From: Manihot esculenta
Taxonomy: Eukaryota; Streptophyta; Magnoliopsida; Malpighiales; Euphorbiaceae
Assembly: GCF_001659605.2 (NCBI RefSeq)
Contig: NC_035171.2
Coordinates: 10,856,614 to 10,920,613, forward strand
DNA length: 64,000 bases
Reading direction: 5' to 3'
In this document: positions 45,489 to 57,241 of the stretch, piece after piece
Numbering within the stretch: the stretch's first letter is position 1
Layout of the letters: the number at the start of each line of letters is the position of its first letter
The notes under the pieces: model-generated
What the model saw: only the letters and a program-made list of their open reading frames with translations
Told to the model about the DNA's origin: nothing
The model's database searches: none
Made by a program: the position numbers and the translations under genes

Positions 45489-48470
45489 TTAAAAGAGATG
45501 AGGATATTGCTGGAGCATGGACTCTCGTGTCTCCCAGGTACACTCCTCAATGTTGTGGTGATTCCAAAGGACTTTCACCATCGGGATTTCCTTGTTTCTT
45601 AGCTTTCTAATCTGGGTGTCTAGGATCCGTACCGGCTGTTCAACATAGGTGAGATCTTCTTGGATCTCCACATCAGGCTCACTAAGAACCTTGCTCGGAT
45701 CTGACACGAACTTTCTTAACGTGGTAACATGGAAAACCGGATGGATTCTCTTCATTGAAGCAGGTAAATCCAGCTTATACGATACATTCCCGATCTTCTG
45801 CAAGATCTCAAAGGGTCCAATGTACCGCGGAGCTAGCTTACCTTTCTTCCCGAACCGAATCACCCCTTTCATCGGAGACACCTTGAGCAATACCAAATCC
45901 CCCTCCTGAAACTCTACTTGCCTTCTGCGGATATCTGCATAACTCCTTTGCCTGCTCACAGCAGTCTTGATCCTTTCTCTGATTATGGGCACCACTCTGC
46001 TGGTGATCTCTACTAGCTCAGGCCCTGCTAAGGCCTTTTCCCCAACTTCTTCCCAACAGACAGGCGACCTGCACTTTCTTCCATACAAAGCCTCATATGG
46101 AGCCATCCCTATGCTAGCATGATGCCTGTTATTGTAAGCAAACTCCACCAAAGGTAGATGCTGCCTACAAGAACAGCCAAAATCTAGCACACACATTCTG
46201 AGCATATCCTCTATTGTTTGGATGGTCCTCTCTGACTGTCCGTCCGTCTGTAGATGGAAAGCAGTGCTGAAATCCAACCTGGTACCCATGGCATTCTGCA
46301 GACTCCGCCAAAACCTGGAGGTGAACTGGGGCCCTCTATCAGACACTATTGAAACAGGAACCCCATGCAGCCTGACAATCTCATCTACATACACCTGCGC
46401 CAACTTGTCCACAAAATAGCCACTCCTGACAGGGATGAAGTGAGCATATTTGGTCAGTCTGTCCACAATCACCCATATGGAGTCCAATCTGTTGAACGCC
46501 GCCGGTAACCCCACCATGAAGTCCATAGCAATATTCTCCCATTTCCACTCTGGAATAGGTAGTGGGTTAAGCATTCCAGTCGGCTTCTGATGTTCCAGCT
46601 TCACCCTCTGACATATTTCGCAGGCTGACACAAACTGTGCCACTTCTCTCTTCATAGCTGGCCACCAATACACTCTCTTCAGATCTTGATACATTTTGGT
46701 GGCTCCAGGGTGAACACTGTATCTGGCATTATGAGCTTCCCTCATAATGTCTCCCTTTAGCCCTACGTCATCTGGTACACACAATCTATTCCCATAGCGG
46801 AGGATCCCCTTGCTGTCAAACCTGAACTCTTTATTCTTGCCTGACTGAACAGTCCTGGCAATCTTCACTAACTCTGGGTCCTCATGCTGTTTCTGAGCCA
46901 CCTGCTCCAGAAACACGGGTGCCACTCTCATCTGGGCTATCAAAGCACCTGTACCAGACAACTCCAACTGTAGACCTTCATTGATGAGCTCGAAGAACTC
47001 CCTCACTACTGGCCTCCTCTCTGCTGAAATATGGGACAAATTGCCAAGTGATTTCCGGCTTAAGGCGTCTGCCACAACATTCGCCTTACTCGGATGGTAC
47101 TGGATCTTGCAATCATAGTCACTGAGCAGTTCTACCCATCTTCTCTGCCTCAAATTCAGCTCTCTCTGACTCAGGATGTACTACAGGCTTTTATGATCTG
47201 TGAAGATCTCATATTTTACCCCATAAAGGTAATGCCTCCACATCTTGAGTGCAAAGATTACCGCTGCCATCTCTAGGTCATGTGTAGGGTAATTCAACTC
47301 GTGATTCTTCAGCTGCCTAGAAGTATAAGCAATCACCCTTTCATTCTGCATCAGCACACAACCCAGTCCCACACGGGATGCATCACAATACACTGAGAAG
47401 TCTTCATTACTAGTTGGCAGAGCTAACACTGGTGCTGAAGTCAACCTCTTCTTAAGCTCCTCAAAGCTTTCTTTGCACTGGTCGGTCCACACAAACCTTT
47501 GGTTCTTCTTAGTCAGTCTGGTCATAGGAGCTGCAATCTTAGAGAAGTCTTGGACGAACCTCCTGTAGTAACCTGCCAAACCCAAGAAGCTCTTGATCTT
47601 TGTCACTGTAGTGGGTCTAGGCCAGTTAGCTACAGCTTCCACTTTCTTGGGGTCTACCTCGATTCCATTTTCTGACACAAAGTGCCCCAAGAATGAAATG
47701 CTCCTCAGCCAGAACTCACACTTGGAGAACTTGGCATACAAGCCGTGATCCCTCAAGGTCTGCAAGACTAACCTCAGATGATGGGCATGCTCCTCTGCAT
47801 TCCTGGAATACACTAAGATATCATCTATGAAGACAATAACAAAGTGATCCAGGTACTGGCTAAATACTCTGTTCATGAGATCCATGAATGCTGCAGGGGC
47901 ATTGGTTAACCCGAACGACATCACAAGGAACTCATAGTGCCCATATCTAGTCCTGAATGCTGTCTTCGGCACATCCTCTTCTCTTATCCTCAGCTGATGG
48001 TACCCAGATCTCAGATCTATTTTGGAGAAACAACCTGCTCCTGCTAGCTGGTCGAATAGATCGTCGATCCTCGGCAACGGGTACTTATTCTTGGTAGTGA
48101 CCTTGTTCAACTGCCTGTAGTCGATACAAAGTCTGAGGGATCCATCCTTCTTTTTCACAAATAGCACTGGAGCACCCCAAGGTGAGGTACTCGGTCGGAT
48201 GAAGCCTCTATCTACCAACTCTTGCAACTGCTCCTTAAGCTCCTTCAATTCTGCTGGTGCCATCCTATAGGGAGGGATAGAGATCGGTCTGGTTTCAGGC
48301 ATCAACTCAATTTCAAACTCTATCTCCCTAGCAGGTGGTAAACCTAGCAGCTCGTCTGGGAAAACATCTAAGAACTCACTGACCACGGGCACTGAGGCAG
48401 GCTCTCTGACATGACTATCCAGCTCTCTCACATGAGCTAGAAAACCCTGACAACCCCTCCTGAGTAGCCT
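45489..48470 (-). pseudogene. Element D pol, 3' part: RT, RNase H, integrase, chromodomain
   Basis: Aligns colinearly with the element B polyprotein. RT has FIDDILVYS near 47820 and RNase [11 protein letters not shown] near 47380. A TAG at 47181-47183 replaces the Gln that B has at the same place. Integrase ([12 protein letters not shown] near 46330) and the chromodomain (ECTWE near 45530) follow in an otherwise open frame. The 5' end is cut by solo LTR G at 48476. Confidence 0.9.
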
Positions 48471-48475
48471 ATGAG

Positions 48476-50667
48476 TGTAATGACCCGAAAATCGGACCGC
48501 TACCGGCGCTAGGATCCAGATCGGCTTAAGGCCGCCGGGACCCGTAGCAAGCCTGACATGAAACCTGTGAACCTGCTCAATCCCATACATGATCAACCAT
48601 CATACATAAAAATTAAAACTTTTCTTTCCCTCATACACCAAACTCAACCTGTGCATGCACTAATCATAGCATAACTTAAACATTAATCCCTCTGTGGGAT
48701 CTCATCAATGCCCCAATGGGCGATACATCATAAGTTGAGTTGGTTAAACGTAAACATCAATAGACATCAAGATCATGTATATAACAAAAGGGATTACAAT
48801 AGACTATGGTCAAGCACACTTCTAAACCTTAATATCATCATTACATAACATAACATTACATCATTTTACAATTTACCATGTCCACTATCTATCTATTACA
48901 ACATAAGACTTCATTACTCTTGCTGACCTCCTGGACTACCCTGTACCTGCAAGCCTGGGGGTTAAGGGAGAGGGGTGAGCTACAAGAGCCCAGTGAGCAG
49001 AATAGTAAAACATTTAAAACATATGATAACATGAAATGCATCACATCACAGCTAATCACATCAAGGATGAATTTGTCACCAATAGTCCCCTACATGGACC
49101 AACTGTGCCAGGGGCGTAGAATGGGCCTCACTGGTCTTTCTGTTACATAACATAACATAACATGGTCCAACTGTGCCAGGGGCGTAGAATGGGCCTCACT
49201 GGTCTTTCTCTTACATAGTGCCAGGGGCGTAGAATGGGCCTCACTGGTCTTCCGTACCGTATCATCATCATCATAGCATAGGGGGACTAATGGATCATTC
49301 AACATCCATCCACATCATCAAACATAATATGCAATGCAACATATTCGTGAGTCTAATGCAACACCCTATTATCTCATGGCATTCATAATGCGTGAATCAT
49401 GCTAAAACTGATTTATTTATTTAAAAGCATAAGAGTTATTCCACTCACCTCTGGCTGAAGCTCTACTGACTCTGAAGTGACTGACTCACTGCTGGGGTCC
49501 TCGGTTCCTCGGGTCCGAACCTACACAGGTGGACTCAAATGAGGGACCAAACATACATGAACATAACTCTAAAACATCCCCCAAAAACCCCCTCAAACAC
49601 CTCAAAACAAACATGCAAAAACATGCAAAGGAAGGCAGAACAGGGCAGGTTCGGCGGCACCTTCGGCGGCCGAAAGTCCCAGACAGAGACGAAAGTCTCT
49701 TTTCGGGGGCAACATCGGCAGCCGAAAGGCCTGCCTCCCCAGCCATATTCGGTGGCCGAAAGTGCCTTCGGCTGCCGAACCTGGTTTCTGCCAAAGGGCA
49801 GAAACTTGGCTCCTTTATGCACATTTTCCTCCCAACTCTTCCAACATGCATATAACTCAAATCATGCAAATATACATACATTGGCTCCTAGGGGCTTCAA
49901 ACTAACTTAAACCCCAACTACAACACACAACAACAACACAAACCAACATACATTGTTCAAAACATAACATTAACTCAAAAATCTAACTATGAGCTAAACA
50001 TGCATTCTACCCCATAGATCTTGCATAAAACTTACTTTAAACATAAAATGAGCTTAAGATCGACTCTTACCTCTTGAAGATCGAGAGAGAGACGTCCTAA
50101 ACTCGAAGGTGGGAGATTTTGAGTTCTTGAACCTCAAAGCCCCAAAACTTGCTTTAAACTCGAAAATCTTCAAAACAAGATGAAAACTAGTGAAAAACTT
50201 GAAAGATTTGAAGGAAAGAACTCAAGGATGGTGAGGAATGGCGGAAGGACTCACCTTGGCCGAAAATGGGGAAAAAGCTCGCCCGTTTTCGGCTAAGGGA
50301 CCCTTTTATAGTGGCTGGCCAGGCCAAGTTCGGGGGCCGAAAGTGCCTTCGCATGCATGCCATGTTCGGCGGCAGAACTTGAGGTTCGGCGGCCGAACCT
50401 GGACTTTCCTCACTTATGCCTTCGGGGGCCTAAAGCACTCCCGAAGTGCATGCATGTTCGGCGGCCGAACTTTGAGTTTCGGCGGCCGAACCTGAGTTTT
50501 CCTCCAAGGGTGTTTTTATTCAAAAACTCATTTCCTCTTTACTTAAAATCATCAAAAACATTAAAACATTTCATGAAAACATGGTTTTACCCTTCTAGAG
50601 GTCTCCGACATCCGAAATTCCACCGGACGGTAGGAATTCCGATACCGGAGTCTAGCCGGGTATTACA
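48476..50667 (-). mobile_element. Element G: Tekay-family solo LTR inside element D
   Basis: 2192 bp, TGTAATGACCCGAAAATCGG to GGGTATTACA. Flanked by ATGAG (48471-48475) and ACGAG (50668-50672); element B has ACGAG at the corresponding site, so the mismatch is a C-to-T change in one copy. No internal region, hence a solo LTR. TATA box near 50300; palindrome clusters near 49648-49790 and 50330-50500. Confidence 0.92.
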
Positions 50668-50672
50668 ACGAG

Positions 50673-52677
50673 CCTGTAGGGTTGATATCAAACCTCTAGG
50701 TGTACTCCCCCTGTCTCCACTGAAGAGAACCTCTGATCCATCCTGACATCTGAACTTGACTACCTTGTCTCTGCAGTTCAAGGTAGCACTATGGGTAGAT
50801 AGCCAATCCATCCCTAGAATGACGTCAAAATCTGTCAAATCTAGAACTACAAGGTCGACAGAAAGGCATTTCCCCCTAACAAAAACTGGACTATACTGGC
50901 AGACTGACTCTGCCACTGATGGGTCGCACTTGGGTCCACTGACCCATAGGGGACACTCTAACCCATAGACCATCAAACCCAATCTTTCGACGGCCCTCGG
51001 AGCAATGAAAGAATGAGATGCACCAGGGTCCATTAAGGCATAAACATCTGAGCAACCAATGATGAGATTACCTGCCACCACGGTGTTCGATGCATTTGCC
51101 TCCTGCTTTGTCATTGTGAAGATCCGTGCTGGGGCTGATGGACCTTCACCTCTAAAACTCGCTGAAGAAGAGGCTGCCCCTCTCCCTCTGCCTCTGCCAC
51201 TGGCCTGAGTCGCGGCTGGAGCTGCTGGCTGAGCCGCACTACCAGAAGTTGTCTGCTGAGACTGCGCCATAAAAGCTGCTCTAGGACACTCTCGAGCCAT
51301 GTGTCCCTCCTGCCCACATCTGAAGCAGGCTATCGTCCCAACCAGACATACACCATTGTGCGGCTTCCCACACTTCCTACATACTGCATTATCTGCACCT
51401 AAGCTCGAGCCACCTCTTAATCCCAGACCTGACTTGATCTTGCTCCAGAACTTGTTCTTCTTTGGCTTCTTGGTGGTACTGCTCCACCTCTTACTACCTG
51501 AACTCAGAGAAGAAGGGTCTAACTTGCCCCCACTAGGGGTCTTGGAACCAGAAGGCTGTGCCACTGACTGTTTAACTTTTCCCTCGATTATTGCACTAGC
51601 CTCCATCCTCCGAGCCATATCCACTATGGCATGGAAACTCTCCCTCTCTGCTGACTGAATCAAGGAGGAATACCTGGAATGGAGCCTCATGATATACCTC
51701 CTTGACTTCTTCTGATCTGTGTCCAGATTCTGCCCAGCAAACTGCAACAGCTCCAAGAATCTGTCTGTATACTCATCCACACTCATCTCATCTGACTGCC
51801 TCAACTACTCAAATTCAATTATCTTCAACTCCCTTGAACTGTCAGGGAAAGCCCATCCTACAAACTCATTTGCAAACTCCTCCCATGATAGGCTGTCCAA
51901 CCTCGGGTTCACATAGTTTTTAAACCACTCTCGGGCCTTCTTGCATTTTAGTGTGAACCCTGCCATCTGAATGGCTCTACTGTCATCAGCTCCTATCTCA
52001 TCTGTAATCGTTCTAACCCTCTCAAGGTACACAAACGGGTCATCACCGGTTTCAAACTGGGGAGCACCCAGCTTCATGTAGTCGGTCATCTTGACCTTGC
52101 TCCCTCCAGATGAGCTAGGTTTTGGCATTTGGGTTTCTGGGACAGTAGGTGCTGCTGGTGGTGGAGGAGGTGCAGCATCCCCTGGGGTAGGGTTTGCTGT
52201 ACCTGGGTAGAAGGATGGGGGTGGGTACATAGGGTACTGTGGGTACGGTGGGTAGAAAGGTGGGTATGGCATGTGTGAGTGGTAAGGGCTAAAGCTGGGG
52301 TAATCCGATGTACCTCCCATCGAATACCCGAGATTCTGAGAAAAGGGTGGGTACTGGGGTGGCTGAACAAATTCCGAGGCCTGAGTGCCTCCTTGGGACT
52401 CTCTCATACCCTCCTCCGACATACTCACTCCTAGACTGCCATCCCTCCTCTGATCCACATCCATATCATCCCTCACATCTTCTGACATTCCTCCTTGAAC
52501 TGTTCCCCTTACTGATCTGCTTCTGTTCATATCCAAAGACCTTCTGGGGTCTCTCACTGCTCTTTTCCTGCTAGACCTGCTAGACATTGCCCTTGGCAAT
52601 GCAGGGGGAAGGGCACTCATGTCCTCATCCTCCAGTGGTACTCCAGTCAATCGTGCAGATCAACGAGTTCCTCTCAT
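50673..52677 (-). pseudogene. Element D gag and protease, 5' part
   Basis: Aligns with the start of the element B polyprotein. The ATG at 52677 is followed by TGA at codon 6 (52660-52662) where B has CGA. A TAG at 51805-51807 replaces CAG of B within gag. A CCHC knuckle CFRCGQEGHMARECP (near 51290) and protease [10 protein letters not shown] (near 51030) are preserved. The frame ends at the insertion site of solo LTR G. A Met at 52650 could restart translation, but the later stop still breaks the protein. Confidence 0.9.
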
Positions 52678-52923
52678 CCTGTTTACTGAAAAATAGCACA
52701 CATCACATAAACATTAGTATCAAATGGTTCATGTACAAACACATGAACCCGCAACACATACATAGCATATCATTAATGCACATGTGTATAGTCATGGCAT
52801 TTCACATCATTATTCAAGACATGACTCTACATCCTATCCTAGTGGACATGATTTTCCTATTGTGCTTGACCTTCTAAAACATCTATGAGCCCGACACTCT
52901 AGGTCCGACCATATGAACCTAGG

Positions 52924-52935
52924 GCTCTGATACCA
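52924..52935 (-). promoter_or_regulatory. Primer binding site of element D (initiator Met tRNA)
   Basis: TGGTATCAGAGC on the minus strand, three bases from the 5' LTR end, as in element B. Confidence 0.88.
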
Positions 52936-52938
52936 ATC

Positions 52939-55143
52939 TGTAACGACCCGAAAATCGAACCGCTATCGGCGCTAGGATCCAGATCGGCTTAAGGCCACCA
53001 GGACTCGTAGCAAGCCTAACATTCATCCTGTATACCTGTTTAATCCCATACATGATCAACAATTACATAAAAATTTAAAACTTTCTCATTTACTCATTCA
53101 TTCATTCATTCTTTCACCAAGCTTAACCTATGCATGCATAAATCATAACATAAAACCTCTCACTGGAGTCCTCATCAAATATTCCAATGGGGTAACATAA
53201 CATACATTAAGCTTGGTTCACAATAATCATCATTAAACATTTAAGATCATGTACTAGAAAGGGATTAACAACATACTATGGTCAAGCACAACTCTAAACT
53301 TCCATAAGCATCAATACATTACATTTCTATACTATACTTTTACATTACATCATATTCATGTCCACATCTAGCTATTACATAAAACATGACTCTATTCCTG
53401 CTAACCTCCTGGTCTACCCTGTACCTGCAAATCTGGGGGTTAAGGGAGAAGGGTGAGCTATAAAGCCCAGTGAGCAGAATAAATAAACATTCAATTTATA
53501 TTTCATGCTTTCATGAAATGCAACACAGCACAAACAAATCACATCAAGGATGGACTTGTCACCAATAGTCCTCAACATAGTCCAATCATGCCAGGGGCGT
53601 AGAATGGGCCTCACTGGTCTTTCTCTTAACATAGTGCCAGGGGCGTAGAATGGGCCTCACTGGTCTTCCATACCGTGTCATCATCATACCATAACATACG
53701 AGGACTAAAGGATCATTCAACATCCATCCACATCATCATCAAGTTATGCAATGCAACATATTCGTGAATTCTAATGCAAACAACCTAGTATATCTCATGG
53801 CATACGTGATGCATGTATCATGCTCAAAATTTATTTATTTGCTTTGAAACGTAATGAGTTATTCCACTCACCTCTGGCTGAAGCTCTAATGACTCTGAAG
53901 CAGCTATCTCACTGCTGAGGGCCTCGGTTCCTCGGGTCCAAACCTACACAGATGGACTCAAATGAGGGACCAAACATCCATGAACATGACTCTAAAATAC
54001 TCTCCAAAAACCCCCTAAAATACCTTAAAACAATCACATAAATCATGCAAAGGAGGGCTGAACAGGGCCGAAAGTCCCTCCAGAGCCAAAAGTCATGCAC
54101 CTTCGGCGGCACTTTCGGCGGCCGAAGGTTCCCTCCAGAGACGAAACTCATGCATGTTCGGCGGCACCTTCAGCGGCCGAAACTCCCTTCCAGAGCCGAA
54201 AGTCCACTTTCGGAGGCAGGGTTCGGCAGCCAAAAGTTGGCCTCCACAATCAGGTTCGGCGGCCGAAAGTCCCTTCAGCTGCCGAACCTGAGTTCTCCCA
54301 AAGGGGCAGAAACTCAGCTCCAACATGCACAAAAGCCTTCTAACTCATTCACATATGCATTTACCTAGTCTACAACATGCAAACTCAAGCAACAAGCACT
54401 TAGGGGTTTCAAACTAACTTAAACCCCAACCAAAACACATCAAACAACCCACATTGCTCAAAAACTCAACATAAACCCATAAAACCAACAATAACCTAAA
54501 CATGCATTTCTACCCCACAAAACTCATAAAACTTGTTTAAAACATACTAGAATGGCAGGATCGAAGCTTACCTCTTGAAGATCTAGAGGAGAAACGATCC
54601 TAACTTGGAGATGGGGGAGATCTCAACTCTTTGGTCTCCAATCTCCAAAAACTTGCTCTTTTGCTCAAATATCTTCAAATCAAGATAAAATTCGTTAAAA
54701 CTCTAAAGATCGGAGGAAAAACATTAAAAACGAACCATGGGAGAGCAGGGACTCACTGTGGCCGAAAATGGGGAGAAAACTTGCCTGTTTCGGCCATGGA
54801 GCCCTTTTATAGGGGCTGCCAGACCACCTTTCGGCAACCTAAAGTGCCTCCAAAACTCATGCAAGTTCGGCGGCAGAACATGAGGTTCGACGGCCGAACC
54901 TTTGAAACTTTCGGAAGCCTAACTTGCCCCCCTAAACTATCCAATGTTCGGCGGGGGCAGCCGAACCTGGAAATGCCTCCATGGTCTTTTTCATTCAAAA
55001 CTCAATTTCCTTTCTTGCTTAAAACCATAAAATACATTAAAATATTTTATGAAAACATAGTTTTACCCTTCTAGAGGTTTTCGACATCCGAGATTCCACC
55101 GGACGGTAGGAATTCTGATATCGGAGTCTAGCCGGGTATTACA
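52939..55143 (-). repeat. Element D LTR, right copy (5' LTR)
   Basis: 2205 bp, matching 43107-45390. It has only two copies of the GGGGCGTAGAATGGGCC block (53583-53670) against three in the left LTR, and several small indels. Confidence 0.9.
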
Positions 55144-55148
55144 GTACT

Positions 55149-56133
55149 TTTAAAGTTTCTGCAGTCAAAGCTTCAGAATCTTGCATATTCTTATTTGTAA
55201 TTGCCGCTTCACCCTTCTCATTTTGAGAAGCCTTCTGATTGTTTTTCCTCGAGTAGCAGTCCTTCTTGAGTTGGCCTTTCTTGGCACAATACCAGCATTC
55301 AACTTTGCTCTTGGACTTCGATCTTGCCCTGATTTGCTCTTACCCTTGTTCTTGTTGTCTCTATACTTAGATCTTCCTCTTACTACCAGACCTTCACCCT
55401 GATTTCTTATACCCTTCCAAGTATTGAGCTCTGCTTCTTTGGACCTTGCTGCAGTCTTTACTTCTTCAGTCGTGATACTAATTCTTGAATATTTCAGAAC
55501 CTCCCTCAACTATTTATAAGGGGGAGGCAAAGAATTCAACAAATTCATTGCTTAGAATTCTTTCTCCACCTTAACCTGAAGATTCTGTAAGTTGGACATT
55601 ATCTTCTAAAAACGTCCAAATTCTCCTTAATGGTCTTACCCTCATCCATCATAAAGCCTGAAACCCTCTGAATCAGGTACATTATGTTAAGCAAATATTG
55701 TGCCAGGTAGTGTTTCCCAAAAGTCTCCAGATTCCAAAAATAGTCTTCTCATGGATCTTTTTTTTAAGAATCTAATCCGAGAGACACAAAACTATCAAGT
55801 TCCTAACCTTCTTACTTCTTTCTCTTCTTGACCATTTGACCGGCTCCTCGATTTCTTTTTCTTTGGATCTTGCTTCTTGATCTGAGATGATGATTGAAGC
55901 ACCTCAGAAGATTCTGAGGTTTCTGGAGTTAAATAAAGGATTCTTTTCGGGATTGGAGTTCTTGGTTTCCTTGATTCATTCTCTTCCTTAAGATTCTATT
56001 TTTCTAGATCATCATTAAGAGCATCTTGCAGCCCCATGATCTCGAGACTTATCTCAATCTTTTCCTTCCAAAGCATGAAATCTCCTCTCCTATTAAACTT
56101 CTCAATATCAAGTCTTTGCATCATTGATGCCAT
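55149..56133 (-). pseudogene. Element E gag remnant
   Basis: The minus strand has an ATG at 56133 followed by MASMMQRLDIEKFNRRGDF and MLWKEKIEISLEIMGL, then a TAG after about 45 codons. Downstream, in another frame near 55290, is a degenerate CCHC knuckle CWYCAKKGQLKKDC, with Gln in place of the usual His. Stops and frameshifts throughout; interrupted by element D. Confidence 0.8.
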
Positions 56134-56195
56134 TCCTTTCTTAACCAGACTTCAAGAAAACTGACTGGCGATGAACCTCCTCGCTCACAAACCTT

Positions 56196-56207
56196 GCTCT
56201 GATACCA
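56196..56207 (-). promoter_or_regulatory. Primer binding site of element E (initiator Met tRNA)
   Basis: TGGTATCAGAGC on the minus strand, two bases from the LTR end. Confidence 0.85.
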
Positions 56208-56209
56208 AT

Positions 56210-57241
56210 TGTTGTTGTTGGAGGCTTAAACTCCAATTTTCGGTGAGCAAAGTAACATAAAATAAGAAGAAAAAGAAAAGAAAGAAAAAACAAAGAAGAA
56301 GAAGAAACACAAAGAGTTTAACAAGATTATATCGAAACACAAAGAGTTTAACGAGTTCAAATCGATCTTTGTAGATCATCTCCACGTCTCAAAAGAGGAA
56401 ATCCTTTATTCACGAAGAGTTACAGAGTGAGAACAACCACACAAGCAAAAACTCGATTACAAATGAACAAAAATAGCAGAGATACAATAATCACAACGCT
56501 TTTTCACTTTACGTACTTTTCACATCCAAAAACAGAGGGACATATGCTCCTTAATAGTAGTTTCAATGACCTTGGCCCCCTAAAGTAAAAGACTGAAAAA
56601 CTCCTCAGATCTTTTAAATAAAGGTAGAAAAATAAAATATCATCATTCCTGTTAATGCCTTTCAGACGTTCTGAACACTTTAAGAAATTCGCGCATCAGA
56701 CCCTTTGAGTACTTTGAAAGAATCAATGCACTCTGAGCTTTCAAGCATTCTGAACTTTCGCATCCAGACTACTCTTGCCTTGGCGAGTCCTCAGACTTCC
56801 AAACTACTCTTGCCCTTCGGCTTCCAGGCTACTCTTGCCCTTCGGCCTTCCGAGCTTCCGGGTTCTCCAAGCCTTAGTGAGTCTTCGAGCCTCCGAGTTT
56901 TCCTTTTGCCTTGCAAGCTTCCGAATATCCGAGCTCTCCTAGACAATTGACCTGTCTTGACGTGCATCCGGGGGCTCCCCCAGTGCTGTGACCATCCTGG
57001 ACACTCCAGCGCTTCTCTCATCATGCTGCCTTACTTAGGCTTACTTCCTTCAGGCAGGTCGACCCTTCCTTCAGGCAAATCGGCCTTTAGCAAAACACCT
57101 CGTCAATAGGTTGTCACATATTGTTATGAATCGTCACTCGTCTTATCATCTGCCAGACCATCTATTGATCGTCTGATCTCTCTCGTTAATTTACTCAGAA
57201 ATTTCAAATTCCTTTGAATAATTCGAGAATCAGTCCTATCA
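56210..57241 (-). repeat. Element E LTR, right copy (5' LTR)
   Basis: About 1.03 kb from TGTTGTTGTTGGAGGC to CAGTCCTATCA; matches 29626-31000 apart from the insertion there. It contains degenerate short repeats around GCTTCCGAG / CCTTGGCGAGTC. Confidence 0.82.

Larger units (their letters stand above)
43107..55143 (-). mobile_element. Element D: decayed Tekay-family gypsy element, split by solo LTR G
   Basis: LTRs at 43107-45390 and 52939-55143; primer site at 52924-52935; polypurine tract from 45391. Flanking 5-mers are ATACT (43102-43106) and GTACT (55144-55148), one mismatch. It is the same family as element B, with gag-pol clearly alignable, but a different LTR subfamily with GGGGCGTAGAATGGGCCTCACTGG repeats. 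The coding region has at least three C-to-T nonsense changes and the insertion of solo LTR G. It landed in the protease region of element E. Confidence 0.9.
29626..57241 (-). mobile_element. Element E: decayed Ty1/copia retrotransposon, split by elements F and D
   Basis: The two LTRs (29626-31000 and 56210-57241) share the same sequence order. The initiator-Met tRNA primer site at 56196-56207 sits just inside the right LTR and a polypurine tract just inside the left one, so the element reads on the minus strand. Domain order from the right is gag, protease, integrase, reverse transcriptase, RNase H; integrase before RT is the Ty1/copia order. After subtracting F, D and a small insertion in the left LTR it is about 6.3 kb. 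Many stops and transitions, including TG to TA at an LTR end, show age. The flanking 5-mers (ATTCT and TTTTT) do not match cleanly. Confidence 0.85.
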
